A stretch of 5,940 nucleotides of DNA from assembly GCA_013203015.1 (NCBI GenBank), contig JABMPO010000332.1, forward strand, positions 1 through 5,940, read 5' to 3'. Source of the stretch: Fidelibacterota bacterium (GTDB lineage: Bacteria > Fidelibacterota > Marinisomatia > Marinisomatales > TCS56). Of this stretch, positions 1-5,940 are shown in pieces. Numbering within the stretch: the first letter of the stretch is position 1; each line of letters starts with the position of its first letter. The position numbers were made by a program, and so were the translations under genes. Below the pieces are notes generated by a model that saw nothing but the letters and a program-made list of their open reading frames with translations, ran no database searches and was not told where the DNA came from.

Positions 1-354
1 GGTATCATTACTAATAAGGGACACAAACCAATAATCGTGAATGGTGTACAAGACCATATTCATATCTTTTTTGGATTAAAACCGGCAATGGCCATTTCCG
101 ATTTAATCCGTGATGTGAAAAATAATAGTAGTAATTTTATAAATGAAAATAAGTGGCTCAGGGGTAAATTTTCCTGGCAGGCTGGCTATGGAGCCTTTTC
201 CTATGGGCATACCCAGATTCAAAATGTTTACGATTATATTAAAAATCAGGAACAACACCACCAAGAACGAACCTTCCAGGATGAGTACCTGGAGTTTCTT
301 GCTAAATACGGTCTGCCGTATGAGAAGCGTTTTTTATTTGATTGGCAATCGTGA
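1..354 (+). CDS. IS200/IS605-family Y1 (HUH) transposase, 5' end outside window
   Basis: The frame is open from base 1 to a TGA at 352-354, giving 117 visible codons; the start lies upstream. A GTG at 37 is internal, since the homologous reading runs through it. Y1 transposases of this family are about 140-150 residues, so roughly 30-45 N-terminal residues are missing. The sequence shows the metal-binding HUH motif as DHIHIF (His codons at 55-57 and 61-63), a WQAGYGAFSY block, and the C-terminal YIKNQEQHH block. The Tyr codon at 235-237 is the probable nucleophile that attacks single-stranded DNA. The tail (RTFQDEYLEFLAKYG) is also typical. Family members excise and insert as single strands using subterminal hairpins. 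No tnpB/IscB-like gene is visible. The catalytic residues seen are intact, so it need not be a relic. A RAYT-type domesticated relative is possible, but the DHIHI form fits the IS200 group better. Confidence 0.88.
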   Translation, partial: GIITNKGHKPIIVNGVQDHIHIFFGLKPAMAISDLIRDVKNNSSNFINENKWLRGKFSWQAGYGAFSYGHTQIQNVYDYIKNQEQHHQERTFQDEYLEFLAKYGLPYEKRFLFDWQS

Positions 355-370
355 GAAATCAAAGTCCTTC

Positions 371-382
371 GGAATTGATTCC
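371..382. repeat. Short palindrome in the transposase-permease gap
   Basis: GGAAT-TG-ATTCC is a perfect inverted repeat with a 2-base centre; as a hairpin it would have 4-bp arms and a tetraloop. It lies 17 bases after the transposase stop and 34 bases before the first permease. It could be part of the insertion element's right end or an operator-like site, but it is short enough to be chance. The rest of the 61-base gap shows no convincing promoter or terminator. Confidence 0.25.
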
Positions 383-415
383 AATTTTCGCCCGAGGAAA
401 TCCCTAGTTGGATAG

Positions 416-1618
416 ATGAACCTGCCCCTCAGAATCGCTCTACGTCACCTGAAGGCGCCTCAAAAAGCCGGCTTTACCCGCTATGCCGGGGCCATGGCAA
501 TTGTTGGTTTGGGACTTGGCATTGCAGCATTGGTCCTCACATTCAGCATTCTGAATGGTTTTGAACGAACCCTGTCGAATAAATTGACCGAATTTGATGG
601 TCATATCCGTGTCGAACACTTCATGGATGCACCAGTCCTGCAGAATGATCCCCTTTTAGACTCTGCCATGAGCCAGATTATGGTGCCGTTTCAATCGCTG
701 GAATATATCCAGAAACCGGCTATCCTGCGACGGGGACAGCAAGCCGAAGGAGTTATTGTTGAAGCTTATTCCGAATTTAATGAAATACCCGGTCTAAATA
801 CTCGATTGGTCAGGGGCAATCTGAATTCCGGGGATGGGATAATTATCGGGCAGGAACTGGCTACTAAGCTCGATCTGGATATCAATGATCAATTAGTTCT
901 CTTCGATATCAGTAACTTGCATCAGGTATCCAGCAACCGTCGGATGGGACAATATGTGATAATTGGTATTTACCATTCCGGTTTACAGGAATATGATGAA
1001 ACCATGGTTTATATTACCCTGACTGCCGCCCAGCGATTATTCGGAATGGAAGATAAAGTAACTGGTCAGGTTCTATTTTTAACCGATGTGTCAGACGTTA
1101 AAGCTGTTGCCGAGCATTTGGAAAATTATCTTGGTTATCCCTATTTTGTGTTGACCTGGTTGGAGAAGCACCGCATTCTTTTTGAATGGTTATCGGTGCA
1201 GAAATGGCCAATTTTAATAATTTTTGGCATGATTGCCCTCGTTGGGGTAGTTAATATAATCTCAGCTTTGGCCATGATCGTAATTGAGAAAATACGCGAA
1301 ATTGGTATTCTGAAATCCATGGGGTTATCCCGGAAAACAATCAGGAAAGTGTTTTTAATCGAAGGTGGAATTATTGGATTGGCCGGTTCTGGCGGCGGTG
1401 CATTAATTGCTGTAATAATTGCCTGGGTACAGCACAGATTTCAAATACTTACAATTCCCGAGGAAGTATATTTTATGGATCATGTGCCGGTATATCTGGA
1501 TATTGGCACTGTTTCTATATTTATCGTTGCTGGTGTGGTTGCCGCATTGGCTGCTGCTCTATGGCCTACTAACAAGGCGGCTGCAATCAATCCGGCCGGA
1601 GCCGTTCGCTACGAATGA
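416..1618 (+). CDS. Lipoprotein-releasing ABC transporter permease, LolC/LolE family (probably LolE-like)
   Basis: This 400-residue protein has the LolC/E architecture: a short cytoplasmic N-terminus (MNLPLRIALRHL), TM1 at about 24-47 ending in LNGFE (46-50), a periplasmic MacB-type domain at about 50-262, then an FtsX domain with TM2 (about 264-290), TM3 (about 314-338) and TM4 (about 364-383). The segment EKIREIGILKSMG (291-303) after TM2 is the cytoplasmic coupling region that contacts the ATPase. The C-terminus (AAAINPAGAVRYE) is typical of the family. The ATG is the first possible start because an in-frame TAG immediately precedes it; the nearest purine-rich stretch (GAGG at 394-397) is too far away to be a normal ribosome site. 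The stop overlaps the next permease by ATGA. The expected role is half of the inner-membrane heterodimer that extracts lipoproteins for LolA. The family is clear. The LolE-like assignment is inferred from the absence of the hook segment seen in the next gene. Confidence 0.9.
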   Translation: MNLPLRIALRHLKAPQKAGFTRYAGAMAIVGLGLGIAALVLTFSILNGFERTLSNKLTEFDGHIRVEHFMDAPVLQNDPLLDSAMSQIMVPFQSLEYIQKPAILRRGQQAEGVIVEAYSEFNEIPGLNTRLVRGNLNSGDGIIIGQELATKLDLDINDQLVLFDISNLHQVSSNRRMGQYVIIGIYHSGLQEYDETMVYITLTAAQRLFGMEDKVTGQVLFLTDVSDVKAVAEHLENYLGYPYFVLTWLEKHRILFEWLSVQKWPILIIFGMIALVGVVNIISALAMIVIEKIREIGILKSMGLSRKTIRKVFLIEGGIIGLAGSGGGALIAVIIAWVQHRFQILTIPEEVYFMDHVPVYLDIGTVSIFIVAGVVAALAAALWPTNKAAAINPAGAVRYE

Positions 1619-2808
1619 AACTGGTAATTTTAATAGCTCGACGTTTTATGTTAGGCGGGAAAGGTGCCGGCCCAAGTCGTTTTACCGGCTTAGTTGCCGT
1701 TATTGGCTTAGCAGTTGGATGTTTTGCCCTAATTATTTCACTTGCTGTTTTAAATGGTTTTGAATCTCGCGTCACTGATAAGGTCATTGGTTTTGAGGGT
1801 GATTTAAGAATCAGCGTGCGGGATCCGGCATTGGATTTGGCTGCCCATGTGAACCAGATGGTCGATTCGAGGATTATCAGAGCCGGGATGCCTTACATGG
1901 AGCGCAAAGGTATAATTATCAATGATTACAACTCGAATCGAATGGTTACAATAAAAGCCGTAGAATTCGATAAGATCCTGGAATTTTATGATTTGGGCTT
2001 GGACACTATTGAGGCTGATAATGGTGTCCTGGTTGGCCATTTACTTGCCCAACGAATGAATATATTAACCGGTGATTATATAAAAATCATGAGTCCCATC
2101 GATACTCCCATGGGATTTGGATTACCAAGAATCTTGCGCTTGCCAGTGACCGGAATTTTCCGGGCTGAAGTACTGGATTATGATGATAAGCTGATTTTCA
2201 TTCCTTTGTCTGCCGGAAAATATATTTTTACCAGAAAACAGACAATTGATGGGATTGATTTACGCTATTTACCTAATGCCCAATCCGCAACCGTAACAAA
2301 TCAAATTAAGAGTTTATTACCATCAGGTTCGACAGCTCGAAGCTGGTCGGAGATTCACCAGGGATTATTTAGTGCCATGCGGATGGAAAGAATCGGCGCC
2401 ATAATTGTTTTAAGTTTGATCATTATTGTGGCTTCGTTTAATCTGGCATCAACTTTAGCTTTAATTACTTACCAGAAGGTACGTGAAATTGGTATATTAC
2501 GTACTATGGGCATGACTAAAACCCGAATTAGAAATGTGCTGGTAATACAAGGCTTAATGATTGGTGGCATTGGTGCTGTTATTGGAATAAGCGTAGCATT
2601 AATTATTGTATTCATTCAGCAATGGACTGGATTTATTCCCTTGCCGGCCGAAATATATGTGATCAAAGCGGTACCCATGGTACTGTATTTGAAAGATCTG
2701 ATTTTAGTCCCGCTGATTGCTTTTTCACTTATTATGGTTGCAGCAACAGTGGCGGGCAAACGGGCGGTTCAAATTCAACCCAAAGATGCGGTTCAATTGG
2801 AAAAATGA
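1615..2808 (+). CDS. lolC: Lipoprotein-releasing ABC transporter permease with LolC-type hook
   Basis: This 397-residue paralogue of the preceding permease has the same plan: TM1 at about 24-46 with LNGFE again at 46-50, a periplasmic domain at about 50-258, TM2 at about 260-285, the coupling segment QKVREIGILRTMG (287-299), TM3 at about 308-334 and TM4 at about 360-381. It ends in QIQPKDAVQLEK. Residues 160-182 contain SPIDTPMGFGLP followed by VTGIF. This resembles, from memory, the hook of E. coli LolC (TPMG, Pro, then VIGTF) that captures LolA. The preceding permease lacks this segment, which favours a LolC-like role here; LolF-type hybrids also carry a hook and remain an alternative. The start ATG overlaps the upstream stop (ATGA), implying translational coupling, and its own stop overlaps lolD in the same way. 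The family call is strong; the subunit name is inference. Confidence 0.88.
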   Translation: MKLVILIARRFMLGGKGAGPSRFTGLVAVIGLAVGCFALIISLAVLNGFESRVTDKVIGFEGDLRISVRDPALDLAAHVNQMVDSRIIRAGMPYMERKGIIINDYNSNRMVTIKAVEFDKILEFYDLGLDTIEADNGVLVGHLLAQRMNILTGDYIKIMSPIDTPMGFGLPRILRLPVTGIFRAEVLDYDDKLIFIPLSAGKYIFTRKQTIDGIDLRYLPNAQSATVTNQIKSLLPSGSTARSWSEIHQGLFSAMRMERIGAIIVLSLIIIVASFNLASTLALITYQKVREIGILRTMGMTKTRIRNVLVIQGLMIGGIGAVIGISVALIIVFIQQWTGFIPLPAEIYVIKAVPMVLYLKDLILVPLIAFSLIMVAATVAGKRAVQIQPKDAVQLEK

Positions 2809-3473
2809 TATTACAAGCGGAAAATATAGTAAAAACTTACACTAATGGTGTCAAACGTCTGACAGTTTTAGATGGTGTTAATTTATCGATCGGGGCTGGT
2901 GACATAATCACAATCATGGGTCCATCGGGATCGGGAAAATCAACTTTATTGAATATTCTGGGAACGTTGGACAATCCAACTTCGGGTACTGTAGTTATCG
3001 ATGGCAACGATATTTCTGCCATGCCTGATAAAGATATATCAGTTTTGCGCAATAATTACATCGGATTTGTATTCCAGTTTCACCATTTATTACCGGAATT
3101 CACAGCATTGGAGAATATATTAATTCCTCTAATGATTTCCGGAATAGCCAAACCCGATCGATCTCGAGCCTTGGATTTGTTGGATTATGTAGGGCTGACC
3201 GAGCGCATGGATCACTATCCGTCGGAGCTTTCAGGGGGGGAGCGTTCACGAATCGCGGTTCTCAGAGCATTGATTAACCAGCCCAGGATCATTTTTGCTG
3301 ATGAGCCAACCGGGAACCTGGATGAATATAATGCGTCCAAATTGATAGAATTATTAAAAAAAATAAATACTGATTTTGAACATTCAATAATATTAACAAC
3401 TCATAATCCGGTTGTTGCTCAAATCGGAAATATTAATCTTACATTAGAGGCGGGGAAAATAAAAACAGGCTAA
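2805..3473 (+). CDS. lolD: Lipoprotein-releasing ABC transporter ATPase LolD
   Basis: This 222-residue ATPase matches the usual LolD length of about 220-235. In order it shows Walker A GPSGSGKST (39-47), Q-loop Gln91 in FVFQFHHLLPEFTALEN, ABC signature LSGGE (142-146), Walker B IIFADE (162-167) followed by the PTGNLD D-loop, and the switch His200 in TTHN. The HHLLPEFTALEN stretch is characteristic of the LolD/MacB/FtsE group. The frame is open further upstream, to about 2622, but that part overlaps lolC out of frame. MILQAENIVKTY at 2805 is the family's normal beginning, and the ATGA overlap with lolC supports it. The signature continues ERSRIAVLRAL, where most relatives have ERQRxAxARAL, a mild deviation. 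It would hydrolyse ATP on the cytoplasmic face of the two permeases to drive lipoprotein extraction. The adjacent permeases favour LolD over MacB or FtsE. Confidence 0.95.
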   Translation: MILQAENIVKTYTNGVKRLTVLDGVNLSIGAGDIITIMGPSGSGKSTLLNILGTLDNPTSGTVVIDGNDISAMPDKDISVLRNNYIGFVFQFHHLLPEFTALENILIPLMISGIAKPDRSRALDLLDYVGLTERMDHYPSELSGGERSRIAVLRALINQPRIIFADEPTGNLDEYNASKLIELLKKINTDFEHSIILTTHNPVVAQIGNINLTLEAGKIKTG

Positions 3474-3510
3474 ATTGAATCAAATGCCTTAACCATTTAA
3501 GAAATCAGCA

Positions 3511-5940
3511 ATGAAAGAAAATTTTTCCAAAAGAATCCAAAATATTATGAAATATGCCCGCGAAGAGGCGATTCGCCTGGGACATAGTTATGTGGGATCA
3601 GAACATTTATTGCTGGGTCTGTTTCGGGAAGGCTATGGCAATTCGATCAAGATTTTAGCAGCATTTGGCTGCCAACAGGATGCGATTCGATCCAAAATAA
3701 TCGACCTGGTTAAATCGGCTGGTGGCACTATGACTCTGGGGCATATCCCTTTAACGAGACGCGCGGAACGAATTTTGAGAAATGCTTATGCAGAAGCTAT
3801 TGATCTGGGAGCTCAAAAAGCTGAAGATGAACATCTTCTGCTGTCAATGTTGAAAGAATCCGATGGAATCGCCTATGATGTTTTGACAGCCTTCAATATC
3901 GATTATAATTCTGTTCGTGGTTATATAAAGAAAGGTAGTACTCAACAGGCGGGTATTGCACCTGCTGTTATATCTGACAAATCCGATAAAACCACTACAA
4001 AAGCGCTTGACCAATACTCCCGGGACATCACCTGGCTGGCGCGGGAAAACCAATTAGATCCGGTAATCGGACGTGAAAAAGAAATTGAGCGCGTTGCTCA
4101 GATATTAACTCGCCGTAAGAAAAATAATCCGGTATTAATTGGCGAGCCGGGAGTTGGAAAAACCGCCATAATCGAGGGTTTGGCTCAACGGATCATCAAC
4201 AAAACTGTACCGCGCCTGCTTTATAATCAACGTATTCTATCCCTCGATTTGGCAGCTCTCATCGCCGGTACCAAGTACCGTGGTCAATTTGAAGAACGAA
4301 TGAAAACGATAATGGTTGAGTTGGAATCAAATTCTGATTTAATTCTGTTTATCGATGAATTACACACTCTGGTCGGAGCTGGCAGCGCTTCCGGGTCGTT
4401 AGATGCTTCCAATATGTTCAAGCCTGCTTTGGCCCGAGGCGATATACATTGTATCGGTGCGACTACGCTGGATGAATATCGTAAAAATATTGAAAAAGAT
4501 GGAGCACTTGAACGTCGATTCCAGAAAATAATGATTAATCCGCCATCGGTTAAAGAATCATTACAAATCCTGAACGGATTAAAATCACATTATGAACAGC
4601 ATCATAACGTAGTTTTTGAAGATCAAGCGATTGCGGCCTGTGTTCATTTATCCGATCGATATATCAGTGACAAATTTCTCCCGGATAAAGCCATCGACAT
4701 TATGGATGAAGCCGGTGCTCGCGCCCATATGCTGAATATCAATGTACCTGATAAAATAATTAAGATTGAAAAAAAAATAGAAGATGTCAGGATTAAAAAA
4801 GAGTTGGTAGTTGCCGATCAACGTTTCGAAGATGCCGCCCTGCTACGGGACCGGGAACGAAAGCTACAGCAGCAGTTAGCGGACGAACAGAAGCTTTGGG
4901 TTGAAGAGGATAAAAATAATCCGGTCGTAATCGATGAAGAGCAAATTGCCGAAGTTGTATCGGCAGTTACTGGTATTCCCTTAACCAAGGTTGCTCAAAA
5001 TGAATCTGAGAAATTGCTGGAAATGAAGCTTGGTTTACATAAATATATTGTCGGCCAGGATCAGGCTATAGCGGGTTTGACGCGCTCAATTCAGCGTTCA
5101 CGAGCCGGGTTAAAAAATCCACAACGGCCAATTGGTGTTTTCCTCTTCTTGGGACCAACTGGAGTGGGCAAAACTGAATTAGCCAAAGCGCTGGCAAAAT
5201 ATTTATTCACACAACCGGAAGCATTGATCAAATTGGATATGTCTGAATTTGGTGAGCGTTTCTCGGTTTCTCGTATGATCGGAGCCCCGCCCGGATATGT
5301 GGGCTATGAGGAAGGTGGCGAACTTACGGAGCGCGTCCGGAGAAATCCTTATTCCGTGATTTTATTTGACGAAATCGAAAAGGCTCATTCCGATGTCTAT
5401 AACGTTCTATTACAATTATTTGATGAAGGCCGACTGACCGATGGTCTTGGAAGAAAAATCGATTTTAAAAATACAATAATTATTATGACTTCCAACGCCG
5501 GTTCGCGGGAAATAATGGCTGGCTCCAGTATTGGTTTTATTGAATCATCTGATCAGACTGATTATGAAAGCTTGAAGCAAAAATCACTCGATCATGTTGA
5601 AAAACATTTCAATCCTGAGTTTATCAACCGGATTGATGAAATTATTGTTTTTCATGCTCTCACGAGAGAAAATGCCCAGGATATAATTAATATACAATTA
5701 GAGGATGTGCTGGAAAATCTAGCCAGAATGAATATGTCACTTTCTTTAACCAAGCGGGCGCGCACACAGCTTTTGGAGCGTGGTTTTAATCATGAATACG
5801 GAGCCCGCTATTTGAGGCGTGAAATCCAAGTATCAATTGAAGATGTTCTATCGGAAAAAATCCTACGTAAAAAGTTTTCAGCCGGTTCAGCTATAAAAAT
5901 TGATTTTGTAAAAGACCACTTTATCTTCACTGATAATAAA
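3511..5940 (+). CDS. clpC: ATP-dependent Clp protease ATP-binding subunit ClpC, 3' end at window edge
   Basis: The frame has 810 codons with no stop, so the C-terminus lies beyond the window. ClpC proteins are about 810-850 residues, so little is missing. Two Clp_N repeats occupy about 1-145 (SEHLLLGL near 31, DEHLLLSML near 107). AAA module D1 has Walker A GEPGVGKT (211-218), pore loop KYRG (255-258), Walker B ILFIDE (278-283) and the ERRF arginine-finger region (334-337). The short coiled middle domain (about 414-468) contains a UVR-like motif (QRFEDAALLRDRERKL), which marks ClpC rather than ClpA or the longer-armed ClpB. D2 has Walker A GPTGVGKT (548-555), pore loop GYVG (595-598), Walker B VILFDE (616-621), INRID (705-709) and sensor-2 GARYLRR (764-770). 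IGF at 674-676 fits the ClpP-docking tripeptide. An in-frame TAA at 3490-3492 makes this ATG the first start. It lies 37 bases after lolD with no terminator, CIRCE or CtsR-like box visible. Confidence 0.96.
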   Translation, partial: MKENFSKRIQNIMKYAREEAIRLGHSYVGSEHLLLGLFREGYGNSIKILAAFGCQQDAIRSKIIDLVKSAGGTMTLGHIPLTRRAERILRNAYAEAIDLGAQKAEDEHLLLSMLKESDGIAYDVLTAFNIDYNSVRGYIKKGSTQQAGIAPAVISDKSDKTTTKALDQYSRDITWLARENQLDPVIGREKEIERVAQILTRRKKNNPVLIGEPGVGKTAIIEGLAQRIINKTVPRLLYNQRILSLDLAALIAGTKYRGQFEERMKTIMVELESNSDLILFIDELHTLVGAGSASGSLDASNMFKPALARGDIHCIGATTLDEYRKNIEKDGALERRFQKIMINPPSVKESLQILNGLKSHYEQHHNVVFEDQAIAACVHLSDRYISDKFLPDKAIDIMDEAGARAHMLNINVPDKIIKIEKKIEDVRIKKELVVADQRFEDAALLRDRERKLQQQLADEQKLWVEEDKNNPVVIDEEQIAEVVSAVTGIPLTKVAQNESEKLLEMKLGLHKYIVGQDQAIAGLTRSIQRSRAGLKNPQRPIGVFLFLGPTGVGKTELAKALAKYLFTQPEALIKLDMSEFGERFSVSRMIGAPPGYVGYEEGGELTERVRRNPYSVILFDEIEKAHSDVYNVLLQLFDEGRLTDGLGRKIDFKNTIIIMTSNAGSREIMAGSSIGFIESSDQTDYESLKQKSLDHVEKHFNPEFINRIDEIIVFHALTRENAQDIINIQLEDVLENLARMNMSLSLTKRARTQLLERGFNHEYGARYLRREIQVSIEDVLSEKILRKKFSAGSAIKIDFVKDHFIFTDNK

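Noticed and set aside
143..415. 90-residue + frame over the transposase 3' end, ending just before the first permease
   Set aside because: It overlaps the well-supported transposase frame and its translation has no recognisable motif, so it is a shadow frame.
1419..1763. 114-residue + frame spanning the permease junction
   Set aside because: Composition is odd (Leu/Trp/Cys rich) and it lies across two clear permease genes; it is a shadow.
1587..2040. Two minus-strand frames (1587-1787 and 1804-2040)
   Set aside because: They are antisense to lolC with no motif or start context.
2622..2804. Upstream extension of the lolD frame
   Set aside because: It overlaps the TM3-TM4 coding part of lolC out of frame, has a non-ABC composition, and family alignment starts at 2805.
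2837..3052. Minus-strand frame inside lolD
   Set aside because: It mirrors the Walker A region of lolD and is not an independent gene.
3487..3501. CTTAA-CCAT-TTAAG inverted repeat before clpC as a terminator
   Set aside because: The arms are 5 bp and AT-rich with no following T-run, so it is too weak to terminate transcription.
3370..3510. Possible promoter or heat-shock operator for clpC
   Set aside because: A TTGAAC-like hexamer exists in lolD but has no well-spaced -10; no CIRCE or CtsR heptad repeat is visible.
3844..4053. Minus-strand frame inside clpC
   Set aside because: It is antisense to the N-domain/D1 linker and has no recognisable motif.

Overview
The window reads as an ordinary chromosomal segment of a diderm (two-membrane) bacterium of moderate-to-low GC. 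Every gene is on the + strand. The lipoprotein-export (Lol) genes imply an outer membrane. A ClpC-type unfoldase, start codons without convincing Shine-Dalgarno sequences, and the Lol-clpC arrangement together suggest a member of the Bacteroidota/Chlorobiota/Marinimicrobia-like (FCB) assemblage. That placement is inference from style and gene order, not from a marker gene.

Layout: (1) positions 1-354 hold the 3' part of an IS200/IS605-type Y1 (HUH) transposase whose N-terminus lies before the window. (2) Positions 355-415 are a short gap with one small palindrome. (3) Positions 416-3473 are a tightly packed three-gene ABC transporter unit: two tandem FtsX/MacB-type permeases and one ATPase, each overlapping the next by 4 bases (ATGA). 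This is a LolCDE-type lipoprotein-releasing transporter. The second permease carries a TPMG...P segment that resembles the LolA-binding hook of E. coli LolC, so it is the likelier LolC equivalent and the first is LolE-like. (4) After 37 bases, positions 3511-5940 carry a nearly complete clpC, an AAA+ unfoldase with two AAA modules, a UVR-type middle domain and an IGF ClpP-docking tripeptide. It is still open at the window edge.

The two permeases would form the membrane heterodimer, LolD would power it, and together they would pass outer-membrane lipoproteins from the inner membrane to LolA. ClpC would work in the cytoplasm with ClpP to unfold and degrade proteins. Its close spacing suggests co-transcription with the Lol genes, but no shared function is shown.

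I found no CRISPR array, tRNA, rRNA, riboswitch or convincing terminator or promoter, and no clear evidence of a previously undescribed system. The points worth a second look are the subunit assignment of the permeases, the Lol-clpC linkage, the lone Y1 transposase, and homopolymer tracts at functionally critical codons.
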